Source of the DNA: Arthrobacter alkaliphilus
GTDB taxonomy: Bacteria; Actinomycetota; Actinomycetes; Actinomycetales; Micrococcaceae
Direction: 5' to 3'
NCBI RefSeq assembly: GCF_021483235.1
Contig: NZ_JAKEEC010000019.1
Location: 11,523 to 75,522, forward strand
DNA length: 64,000 nucleotides
Shown here: positions 17,608 through 25,128 of the stretch, one piece after another
Layout: each line of letters begins with the position of its first letter
How positions within the stretch are numbered: position 1 is the first letter of the stretch
Notes under the pieces: model-generated
Seen by the model: only the letters and a program-made list of their open reading frames with translations
What the model was told of the DNA's origin: nothing
Database searches by the model: none
Made by a program: the position numbers and the translations under genes

Positions 17608-18930
17608 GTGGCTTGGGTGCAGGTATCGAATGTTGCACAGCTCAATGAGGCGCTGGCCTCCGGAGCCGTACAGATCGAAGTTTCCGGAACCTTGAAAGGG
17701 ATGCCCTCGCTGACGCTGCCGCCTGGGGTTTCGCTGCGCGGAGGCGAACTGGTGTTTGGCGGCAAGGGGCTGCGCCTGACCAGAGACAACTCGGTGGAAA
17801 ACGTCACCGTCCGCACCTCGCTGCAGGAACTGGCCATCTACAACGACACCTCCGTGGAGGACTTCGGCACGCTGCGACTGGCAAACGTCACCAGCTACGG
17901 TCAGGTCTACCTGTGCGCCCAGGGCAGTGTCCGGGCCGGCCGGATCGAGGCCGACGGCGTGCACGTTGCCGAGGCCGACACCCGCGGACGCGCCGACCGG
18001 CCCGCCGGATTTGGCGTGGAGGCCCTTCAGGGCGCGTTTACGGTGTGGAACGGCCAGCCCGACGCCGGCGTGGCGCTCACGGCGCGGCTGGAGAACATCT
18101 CCGCGGGCAGCGCGGAAACACCGGTGCGCGGCGGCGGCGTGTTCGTGGGCGGCCACGGCGACACCGCCGGGATGGCCGAGGGCGGCACGGTCACGGTGGA
18201 GTTGCTCTCCACGGGTGATATCTATTCCGACGGCGGGATCGCCCCCGGCACCCCGGATGTGATCAGCGGCGGCGTGTTCATCATCAGCGGCGCCCATGCG
18301 GCCGACGTCATCAACCTCGGCACCACCACGACGTACGGCCAAAACGACATGGTCCTGGACAACTGGGGGGCGGTGGATAACTGGACGGCCAAGGCGAAGG
18401 TCACCTCGCACGGGCCCAGCGGGATCGGCTTCGTCAACTTTGGCGACATCGGCGTACTCACCGTCGAGGCGCCGATCGAGACCACCGGGCTGGGCGCCCG
18501 TGGCTTCAACGTCTACGACGGATCCCTGAACGAGGCCGTTTTTGACTCCATCACCACCACGGGGGACGGATCCGTGGGCGTCCAGATCAGCCGCGGGCTG
18601 CCCAAGCTGACCATCAAGGGCAGCCTGTCCACCTCCGGCGGGACCGGTGAAAGCCTGGTCAAGGGCGTAATGATGCCGTTGTCCGCGATTGCCCTGAGCG
18701 TGAAGCCCAGCGGGCACATCGGCTCGGTCAGCGTTGGTGCGGACATCTCTACAGTCGGCGACGGGCTGGCCACCGTGGACCTGGAAGGCCCGGTGGGGTC
18801 GCTGTCCGTGGGCGGCAAGATCATTGCCAAGGGTGCCGGTGCGTCCGCCGTGCGGCTGGCCTGGACCCCGGGGCCAAACCTGGACGGCGTGACCCTGGAG
18901 GCACCGAACGGCCAACCCCTGCTCGCCTGA
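17608..18930 (+). CDS. right-handed beta-helix-like protein (440 aa)
   Basis: The sequence shows repeated short strands with regularly spaced V/I, G and N (TLPPGVSLRGGEL, SVENVTVRTS, NMVLDN-like turns, GDIGVLTVEAPIET, VGVQISRGLPKLTIKG), typical of a solenoid of the pectate-lyase-like type. There is no signal peptide. The GTG at 17608 has AGGTGG 8 bases upstream, whereas the open frame back to 17395 is compositionally poor. No catalytic residues could be assigned. The DNA is GC-rich, so the antisense frame is also open (521 codons), but that translation lacks any pattern. Function unknown. Confidence 0.65.
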   Translation: MAWVQVSNVAQLNEALASGAVQIEVSGTLKGMPSLTLPPGVSLRGGELVFGGKGLRLTRDNSVENVTVRTSLQELAIYNDTSVEDFGTLRLANVTSYGQVYLCAQGSVRAGRIEADGVHVAEADTRGRADRPAGFGVEALQGAFTVWNGQPDAGVALTARLENISAGSAETPVRGGGVFVGGHGDTAGMAEGGTVTVELLSTGDIYSDGGIAPGTPDVISGGVFIISGAHAADVINLGTTTTYGQNDMVLDNWGAVDNWTAKAKVTSHGPSGIGFVNFGDIGVLTVEAPIETTGLGARGFNVYDGSLNEAVFDSITTTGDGSVGVQISRGLPKLTIKGSLSTSGGTGESLVKGVMMPLSAIALSVKPSGHIGSVSVGADISTVGDGLATVDLEGPVGSLSVGGKIIAKGAGASAVRLAWTPGPNLDGVTLEAPNGQPLLA

Positions 18931-19279
18931 CCAACCCAAAATTAAGAAGACGGGGTCCGTTCACCCTTCCCGCCAAGGCTGCCCGGACCCGGCACGTCTA
19001 ATGCCCGTACCATCCCAATCCCGCGCCTTACGCGGCGTCTCGAAACCTTCCCGCCTCGAAACCCTAGGGTATCGAGGCACCTAAATTGATCAGCGTTAGG
19101 GGAGTAGGCATTGAGAGACACAAAGCCGGGAGACAAGTCCGGGGTTCCGCCGGAATTATCTTGGCCGGGTAGGGTTGCTCTTCGGTGCCCCAACTTCGCA
19201 GTCGGGGCGGCATGCGTGGTCTCGGCCTCCCTCTCCGGGCGGCACAGGAGCGCATTCGACTATTGGGGAAGGGCACACC
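18931..19279. other. non-coding gap with GGGTCCG/CGGACCC hairpin
   Basis: No supported gene. GGGTCCG (18953-18959) can pair with CGGACCC (18984-18990) just after the beta-helix stop and may terminate its transcript, although there is no T tract. A TCGAAACC direct repeat follows near 19040 and 19056. Confidence 0.35.
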
Positions 19280-19528
19280 ATGAGCGACGTCCAAACAGCA
19301 GCACACCGGATACTCGTCGCCGGGCACCGATCACGCATTCGCTGCGCGGTGGGCCTCGGGAGCGGGCTCCTCATTGTCATACTGGGGATCATGGCCGCCA
19401 CGCCAGGGCTCTTCTGGCTCGGCGCCATCGCCATGGTTATCGCCGGCATCATGTTCGCCCGGGCGAACAACCGTATCCGCCAGGCCGAGCTCGAGGTCGC
19501 AAAGGCGCGAGAAAATAGCCCCAGCTAA
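19280..19528 (+). CDS. small two-helix membrane protein (82 aa)
   Basis: ATG 19280 follows GGGGAAGGG with good spacing. Two membrane helices (VGLGSGLLIVILGIMAA and FWLGAIAMVIAGIMFA) are followed by a charged helix (NRIRQAELEVAKARE). The topology suggests a small inner-membrane protein with a cytoplasmic tail. No family assigned. Confidence 0.55.
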   Translation: MSDVQTAAHRILVAGHRSRIRCAVGLGSGLLIVILGIMAATPGLFWLGAIAMVIAGIMFARANNRIRQAELEVAKARENSPS

Positions 19529-19575
19529 CGCCCTGGAATACCCGCGATGGCGGGGATGGCTGGAAGCTCAAAGTC

Positions 19576-19782
19576 CTAGACAAACGGGACCCAGCCCAAG
19601 GTGTGCACGTCTCCATCGCGGGCCTGGTCGAGGGCTTCATGCATTCTGGGCCGGTTCGTCGTGGATGCGGATTTCTTGTCCACAGAGATATGTTTGGCGG
19701 GGATCCCCTCGCCGCTCAGTGCATCGATCTGCCGGTCACGGTCCTTTTTCGCGATAACGTCCGAATTTGGTCGTTTCTGCAT
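19576..19782 (-). pseudogene. serine recombinase fragment
   Basis: DRQIDALSGEGIP, DKKSASTTNRPRMHEALDQARDGD matches the segment after the catalytic serine of Tn3-type resolvases (compare QLDALAAVG...DKKSGATTDRAGLQ in the intact gene at 16549). Both the N-terminal catalytic part and everything after the GD are missing. It is a relic of a second recombinase, in the opposite orientation to the intact one. Confidence 0.75.
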
Positions 19783-19851
19783 GTCGGCGGTAACCGAGCG
19801 ATCTGCGGCGACAGTAGGCTGAGCTTCAGATGCGAGGGAGGGTTGTGAACT

Positions 19852-20928
19852 TTGTCAGATCAGGCTTACATTTTGGAGCTCCTAAGGCGTGCACTCGAAA
19901 TGGCCGAACGGCCCGACGCCTCAGTCAGCATGCTGGTTAGGCAGGCAACGCGCATAGCCTCTTTACGACATGACTATGCTGCGGTTTTCTCCCTGCAACT
20001 CGAGACTGCGGATGCATCTGCTGGGATGAGAACCATAAAGGACTCGAGCGTTGCTGAGAAGCTCCGAACCCTCCTGGGACGCGAGGAGGCCGATCGGATC
20101 ATGGTCGAGCATGTTGAGCGTTACATTCAGAATCGATCAGTTGCAACAACGCAAAATGGGGTTTTTGGCGGATCTGTGGACGGCGTTGAACAACATCTAC
20201 ATAAGCTAAAAACAGCAGCGGGTGACCCTGCGGCTGCGCAGTACATGACCCAGATTGATGCCTACTTCTATCTTGAGAAGCTCGACAAGGTCGGCGCCCA
20301 GCTACTCCCCCAAATTACCGCCTTCGAAAACATTCTGAATCGCGTTCGGCAGAAGGTTCACGATTACCTGGTTGACGCGGAATCTGAACTTCTCATTGGA
20401 CAAACCGAGTCCTCACTGTTCACCCGCGGCGAGTCATACGTTGTCGAGCGCCTACAGGAAGTAGCGCCAGATTCGTTGGAGAAATATCGGGCTGCGGAAC
20501 AGCGAATTTCCGAAGGCTCAGCTGAGGGCTACGCGCAGGCATTGACCAGCTGCCGACGAATGATCAAGTCATTGGCCGACGCTCTCTATCCCCCGACAAA
20601 CGTCCCTATCAAGGGAACCGATGGGAAGGAACGCATTCTGGGCGATGATCAGTTCATGAACCGGTTGATGCAGTTTGCAATCGATAGGTTGGGCAAGAGC
20701 ACGCACGTGAAGCTGGTTGAAGAGACCACCAACAGCCTGGGCAACCGCTTGAACAAACTCAACTCTCTCGCGAGCAAGGGCGTCCATCAGGAGGTCACCC
20801 TCATTGAAGCTGAATCCTGCCTGATGTGGACGTTCTTCCTAGCGGCCGATTTCCTGAGAATCGAGGATGGATCCTCTGGTCTTCTCAGCGGCGGCAAAGT
20901 GCCTACCCCCCAGCGGCAGGAAATGTAG
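19852..20928 (+). CDS. hypothetical protein, possible AbiTii-like N-terminus
   Basis: 358-residue helical, acidic protein. The first 45 residues (ILELLRRALEMAERPDASVSMLVRQATRIASL) resemble the AbiTii domain pattern of a short helix pair controlling lifetime or toxicity; the rest (repeated amphipathic helices, LEKLDKVGAQLLPQ, NSLGNRLNKLNSLASKGVHQEV) is unassigned. LNSLASKGVH has a polar then H pattern seen in HEPN/DUF4145-type C-termini. The TTG start was chosen because AGGGAGG lies about 12 bases upstream. Candidate abortive-infection protein only by weak resemblance and position. Confidence 0.5.
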   Translation: MSDQAYILELLRRALEMAERPDASVSMLVRQATRIASLRHDYAAVFSLQLETADASAGMRTIKDSSVAEKLRTLLGREEADRIMVEHVERYIQNRSVATTQNGVFGGSVDGVEQHLHKLKTAAGDPAAAQYMTQIDAYFYLEKLDKVGAQLLPQITAFENILNRVRQKVHDYLVDAESELLIGQTESSLFTRGESYVVERLQEVAPDSLEKYRAAEQRISEGSAEGYAQALTSCRRMIKSLADALYPPTNVPIKGTDGKERILGDDQFMNRLMQFAIDRLGKSTHVKLVEETTNSLGNRLNKLNSLASKGVHQEVTLIEAESCLMWTFFLAADFLRIEDGSSGLLSGGKVPTPQRQEM

Positions 20929-21190
20929 TTTCGCTTGGAACCCAAGCGCAGCCCTGCCACCGGGACATGCGAGCTGCCCTTAGTGCCTGATGTCTCTAAC
21001 CGTCGTTTTTGAACGGTCGCTTGAATTTAAGTCAACATCTGCTGATCCTGCAGCCGTTCGCTTGTGGGTCGGGCTCGTCCTGACTAGAGGCCCGTCATAG
21101 TCCAAACGGGCCCCCACGCAACCTTGCGCAGATTGCTCACTGCCAATCGATCACTGACGAGGGCCGCGTTCGCAACCTCCAGGGATACCG
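20929..21190. other. intergenic region left of the partition genes
   Basis: No gene supported. It separates the plus-strand hypothetical gene from the convergent par locus; no strong hairpin with T tract was found. Confidence 0.3.
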
Positions 21191-21191
21191 A

Positions 21192-21223
21192 GTTGCTATC
21201 AAACCGATAGCAACTACTATCAA
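21192..21223. repeat. TATCAA-type repeats and hairpin downstream of the par genes
   Basis: A perfect 9-base inverted repeat GTTGCTATC/GATAGCAAC (21192-21200 and 21206-21214, 5-base loop) is followed by CTATCAA at 21217-21223. The CTATCAA/TTGATAG core is the one found many times upstream of parA, so this may be a second partition-protein site. It could also serve as transcript terminator for the par operon. Confidence 0.6.
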
Positions 21224-21227
21224 CAGC

Positions 21228-21548
21228 TCATTCGTAAGTATCGCGGACCTGCTCGAGACCTATCCTAAGGGCGCGCAATGCCATTGGATGCTTCTTGCGG
21301 CCTTCAAGCTTCGCCACGACCGCAAGCAACTCCATGAGCTCACGGTCCTCGTCGAAACGAAGCAACATCGTCCTGGCGCTTCCCTTGTCCCTCGAATCGC
21401 TCAGTATGGGCGTGACGCTGGGCCTGACGGGAGCTCCACGCTCAGCACTGACAGCCGGCGGAGTCAGTAACGGTTCAGCCGCATTGCCGAAGGCCTCGAT
21501 AGCCTCGTCCCTAGCCTTCTCGGACGCGGAACGCTTCTTGATTGCCAC
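21228..21548 (-). CDS. small parA-partner protein (ParB-like role)
   Basis: 106-residue basic protein starting at a GTG that overlaps the parA stop (TAGTG). The N-terminus KKRSASEKARDEAIEAF is charged; the C-terminus (RTMLLRFDEDRELMELLAVVAKLEGRKKHPMALRALRIGLEQV) has the strand-helix-helix look of RHH-type centromere-binding proteins that accompany type Ib ParA. It would bind the CTATCAA/TTGATAG repeats flanking the operon and load ParA. The role is inferred from operon position and repeats. Confidence 0.7.
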   Translation of the reverse strand: MAIKKRSASEKARDEAIEAFGNAAEPLLTPPAVSAERGAPVRPSVTPILSDSRDKGSARTMLLRFDEDRELMELLAVVAKLEGRKKHPMALRALRIGLEQVRDTYE

Positions 21549-22180
21549 TACCCCATCAACTCCTCTGCCAACCCGCGGATTTCCCTCGCAGCTTTAGGGT
21601 TTTTCCACTCAACGACTCCGAGCCCCTCCCCCACCACGTCTCGATAAGCCTTGCGCTCGTACAGGACAGTTCGCAGTGGCTCGATGCTCGGATAGTCGGA
21701 AAGGTAATCCCTGGCGTCACCACTTTCGGACTCGAACGCGTTGGTAGACACTCGCGTAAGGGCCCCCCTGACACGTAAGGAGGGGTTGAAGTCCCGGGCA
21801 GTTTCAATCAACCTATCGACAGTCGCGAGTGTGTCAAGATCAAACTGGCTCGATTGCGTCAGGACCAACAATTGATGTGCGGCAGTCATGGATGTCCGCA
21901 TCTCCTTGCTGTCCTTCCCTGCCACATCAACGAGGACAACGTCATAGCTCGTATCGAGTTCACGCAAGGTTTCGTGCAGGCTGCCAAGTTTCTCCACCAC
22001 AAAGATGCGAGGTTCATGCCCAGCCTCTTCTCGGTCTCCCGCCCAACGTGCAGTGGACCGCTGCCGGTCACCGTCGACTACTGCTATGCGCATCCCTCGC
22101 TTCGCCAACTCAACGGCAAGGTTGGTTACAACGGTGGACTTGCCTACGCCGCCCTTTTCGCTACCCACAACAATGATCAT
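21548..22180 (-). CDS. parA: ParA-family partition ATPase
   Basis: 210-residue ParA/MinD-type ATPase with a deviant Walker A (KGGVGKST, 9-16) and VVDGDRQRSTARW as the next conserved block; later VVLVDVAGKDS. The short form without an N-terminal HTH is type Ib, which acts with a small DNA-binding partner. The upstream region carries the repeat array expected of a centromere. It should position the replicon on the nucleoid for even segregation. Confidence 0.9.
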   Translation of the reverse strand: MIIVVGSEKGGVGKSTVVTNLAVELAKRGMRIAVVDGDRQRSTARWAGDREEAGHEPRIFVVEKLGSLHETLRELDTSYDVVLVDVAGKDSKEMRTSMTAAHQLLVLTQSSQFDLDTLATVDRLIETARDFNPSLRVRGALTRVSTNAFESESGDARDYLSDYPSIEPLRTVLYERKAYRDVVGEGLGVVEWKNPKAAREIRGLAEELMG

Positions 22181-22201
22181 GGCTCCAACCTAATGCCGAC
22201 C

Positions 22202-22743
22202 TTGATAGCAGAAGGCTAGCGACACGCTACTTATTTGATAGCACTATGAAAGTAATATCTAAACCGCAGTTTCAAACTGCTATCAAGGTGCTACTTTTGG
22301 CCTCACCGTCTGATGAGCAGCCCCCGGGGCTGCTGGGGCCGACTCCGAATTCCGACCCCGGCCCGTCCCGCACGCGCCTTGGCCCAAGCTATGCCCCATT
22401 CGACTGTTGCCCCCTATCAATATGCTACGAATTCGATAGCGCTTTGCTAGCGATTGTGGGCGAGGGGTGACTAATCCTCGGGAAGATAGCAATGGCTAGC
22501 GTAGTGCTACTTACTTGATAGCACTATCAAAGTAGTATCAAACCGTGCTGCAGCGCGGATCGATGCGCGATGCCCAGTTGTTCTAGCAGTTTCAAATCAC
22601 TATCAATATGCTGCTTATGGCCTCGCCAGCGAAGAGCAGCGCCAGGGGGCAACCAGAGCGAAGAATGCAGAAACTGGGGTGCCGGGGCTAACCCAAATCA
22701 AGGTGCTAGCGACTTTCTATCAAAGCGCTAGCAGTTCGCTAGC
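22202..22743. repeat. CTATCAA/TTGATAG repeat array (centromere or iteron region)
   Basis: The 650-base gap between parA and the replication gene has no ORF of note. TTGATAG or CTATCAA occurs at 22202, 22235, 22280, 22414, 22515, 22524, 22600 and 22717, with variants near 22434, 22485 and 22536. GCTAGC-type motifs are interspersed. Two similar long blocks are recognisable: 22204-22322 and 22485-22640, the second with about 40 extra bases. The layout suits a parS-type centromere, replication iterons, or both. Confidence 0.8.
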
Positions 22744-22827
22744 ATCTCATAGGTAACCGCGGAAGCAACAGCATGAAGGCATCACAATCAGCCAGCACTA
22801 CCTACGCTTAGCAGCCGGCATAAGAGA

Positions 22828-24690
22828 CTATGCCGGCTGCCGCAACCGCCACACTGCCGCATCATCCGGGGGCAGCCAGAATTCATCCCTTTCAGGTTCA
22901 AACATGTCGGCCTCAAGGATCGCAGGCTGCACTGTTTTGAACCTGTCGAGGTAGGCGTGCCAGATTGCGCGTTCCTGGCGGTTCCGACGGATGTGGTCGA
23001 GGTAGTCGTCGAGCACTCCGAGCCTGGCGGCGAGCATGCGAAGGTTCACTGACGTGCTTTTCCAGGTTCTGCCGTGGCGCTGGATCATGCCGAGTGTCTC
23101 CATCTCGGCCAACGCAGCCGAGCAGGCGTTGCGGCTGACACCGCCGTTACGGACGACCTCGGCGGTGGTGGGGGAGTGGCGGCTGCGTTCGATTGCCTCG
23201 TAGGCAAGGGCAGCAGCGTCTCCCAGGGCCCGGAACACGGGGCGGATGGCGTGGATTTTTCCTTTCCGCCAGGTCAGTTCCCGTGCGAGTTGTTGGTAGT
23301 GCTCGGGGAGTTGGATGAGATAGACGTCGGCCGCTTTTTGGCGGGCGTCCGCGATCTTGGTGAGGATCCCGTCAGAAGCTTGTACCAGAATGGGTAGCAG
23401 CCTGGCGATGGTGACGTGGTGTTTGCCCATCGCGACGGCAAGAGTGCGGCAACCGACGTCGAGAATGTCTGTTTCTTTGGCCCGCATGTATCCCAGCAGT
23501 CCGCGGATAAGTAAGCGGAGGCTAAGGCCTTCGCGGCCCCGTTTTTGAAGTTTGTGGTCAAGGACTGCGTAGAGGATATTTTCCAGATCGTTCACGAGTT
23601 GGTGCACGGCGGCGCTGCTGGGTTTCCCCGCCCCCCCTGTGGTTAAGGTCGGGCTTGTGTTGTTAATAAGTGCACTCTTTTCCCCGCGTTTACGGGGGAG
23701 TGGTTTTCGGCTGCTCGAAGCTGTGCCGGTGAAGGCCTGGGCTTTGGCCCATTCGTAAGGGAGGAGCCTTGCCTGGCGTTCTGCAGATCCGTAGAGGGCA
23801 GCCAGGCCGGGGAACTGGCCGGCGAGTTCGTTCTCTACGTGCTGCAGGGACCAGCCACAGGCACTGAAGTGGTTCAGCACGGCCATCCGGGCCTCGGACG
23901 GGCTCTTGTACCTAGCTGTGTCGTACAAACCGGTCCGGGCGACCCGGCGCAGCGGGGTCTCACTACCGGAGTTCAGTAGCAGCGCCGGTAACCCGCCGGT
24001 CCGTTGAGAGGTCGCGGTCTTCGCTTCCCGTGCCTTGAGCGCGCGCTTGCGGGCAAGTTCCGGAGCTAAGTTCGCACGCAGCTGCACCAAGCTCTGTGCG
24101 GGGTTGCGGCGGCGCAGGATGTCGTAGGCCTGGGACAGGGGAGTAATGAGGGTTTGGTGGCCACCGGACTTGTGGATGCTTCCTGGGACACGGATACACC
24201 CATCGGTGATGTTCTGGTGCGGGCTTGGGTCGAGACTGGTGGCCATCAGGGCCAGTGCTTCAACCAGTTCCCGGGCCTCGGCGGCGTCCATCCGGTCTTG
24301 CAGCGGGACGTACAGGTGTCGTCCACCGCTAGGGGAGAAATCCTCCACAAACTTCATGCCGCACGCCGACAACAACCGGCCCACCCGGGCCGCGTCCGAA
24401 TCCACCACGCCCTTCAGCGCCTTCGAGGTGTCAAAGTCCAGGCACAGCGTGGCAACGCTGCCATCCGGCCCATGCACCATCACCGCCGCAGGACGCGCCG
24501 GAAGCGACCGCGTGATCTTCGGGATGTCCAGCGGCCGTGGGTATTGGAACCGCGAACCAACCCACCGACCCAGTCGGTACGAAGGTGCACCAGCAATCAT
24601 CGGAGCAAGGCTCCATGCATCTTCTGGCTTCACATACGGCGCGACACCCATAGGGGCATGCATTGACGCCGATACCGGTTCCGGTACCAT
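22828..24690 (-). CDS. plasmid replication protein of primase-polymerase type
   Basis: About 620 residues from ATG 24690 (AAGGA upstream); the frame is open to 24771. It contains archaeo-eukaryotic primase-like motifs in order: LCLDFD (hhhDhD), SGGRHLYV (sxH) and IRVPGSIHK (basic third motif). The C-terminal third is helical with HTH-like segments (PTTAEVVRNGGVSRNACSAAL, LGMIQRHGRTWKS). It probably starts or primes plasmid replication and may bind the adjacent repeats. The helicase domain seen in some relatives is not visible. Confidence 0.75.
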   Translation of the reverse strand: MVPEPVSASMHAPMGVAPYVKPEDAWSLAPMIAGAPSYRLGRWVGSRFQYPRPLDIPKITRSLPARPAAVMVHGPDGSVATLCLDFDTSKALKGVVDSDAARVGRLLSACGMKFVEDFSPSGGRHLYVPLQDRMDAAEARELVEALALMATSLDPSPHQNITDGCIRVPGSIHKSGGHQTLITPLSQAYDILRRRNPAQSLVQLRANLAPELARKRALKAREAKTATSQRTGGLPALLLNSGSETPLRRVARTGLYDTARYKSPSEARMAVLNHFSACGWSLQHVENELAGQFPGLAALYGSAERQARLLPYEWAKAQAFTGTASSSRKPLPRKRGEKSALINNTSPTLTTGGAGKPSSAAVHQLVNDLENILYAVLDHKLQKRGREGLSLRLLIRGLLGYMRAKETDILDVGCRTLAVAMGKHHVTIARLLPILVQASDGILTKIADARQKAADVYLIQLPEHYQQLARELTWRKGKIHAIRPVFRALGDAAALAYEAIERSRHSPTTAEVVRNGGVSRNACSAALAEMETLGMIQRHGRTWKSTSVNLRMLAARLGVLDDYLDHIRRNRQERAIWHAYLDRFKTVQPAILEADMFEPERDEFWLPPDDAAVWRLRQPA

Positions 24691-24725
24691 AAGGACAGTA
24701 GTTCCTTTCGAGGTAACACAAATGG

Positions 24726-24742
24726 CACCCACAGCGTGGGTG
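24726..24742. promoter_or_regulatory. leader hairpin before the replication gene
   Basis: CACCCAC (24726-24732) pairs with GTGGGTG (24736-24742) around a 3-base loop in the 5' leader of the replication gene (minus strand). It could modulate translation or copy number; this is positional inference. Confidence 0.35.
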
Positions 24743-24800
24743 TTGTAAAAGTTCAGATCGTGTCCCGCCAAGAACTGGATCTGGACTTAATGCTTCCGAG

Positions 24801-24830
24801 AAGGCCCGCCTAGTGCGGGCCTTCCTCTTT
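24801..24830. terminator. rho-independent terminator between the rep and RHH genes
   Basis: AAGGCCCGC and GCGGGCCTT form a perfect 9-bp stem with a 5-base loop, then CCTCTTT on the plus strand. Because the stem is symmetric it can also act on the leftward transcript of the RHH gene. Confidence 0.7.
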
Positions 24831-25060
24831 TAAGAGGCGATACGGCCGATAGGCAGTTCCTCCTGGCCGCTAAGGAATGTCATGTCGATAGCGGCGAGCT
24901 TTTCAGCAACGGCATGTGCGATGAACTCACTAGCCGACTGCCCTTGGTGATCAGCAACAGCGAACAGCTTTTCTGCGTCTGCAACGGGGAGCCGGGTAGT
25001 CAGAACATGACGGTCCCCTTTAGAAGGGCGTCCTCCGCGTGCGCGTTTCTGAATTGCCAT
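24830..25060 (-). CDS. RHH-type small DNA-binding protein (76 aa)
   Basis: Starts MAIQKRARGGRPSKGDRH, basic, then LTTRLPVADAEKLFAVADHQGQSASEFIAHAVAEKLA, the strand plus two-helix pattern of ribbon-helix-helix proteins. The ATG 25060 follows GAGGGG closely; the frame is open to 25123. It sits between the replication gene and the conjugation operon and may repress one of them. Confidence 0.6.
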   Translation of the reverse strand: MAIQKRARGGRPSKGDRHVLTTRLPVADAEKLFAVADHQGQSASEFIAHAVAEKLAAIDMTFLSGQEELPIGRIAS

Positions 25061-25128
25061 GCCCCTCACGTTAGTTTCTGAAACGCTGGGGGCTGGACAT
25101 AAAGTACGGCGTGTCGGCTTCATCTCTT

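Noticed and set aside
17374..18939. 521-codon minus-strand open frame
   Set aside because: Antisense of the beta-helix gene; the translation is H/G/Q/R-rich without any domain pattern.
22202..22743. CRISPR array
   Set aside because: Repeat units are short (7-8 bases), irregularly spaced and occur in both orientations, as for partition or iteron sites, not CRISPR.
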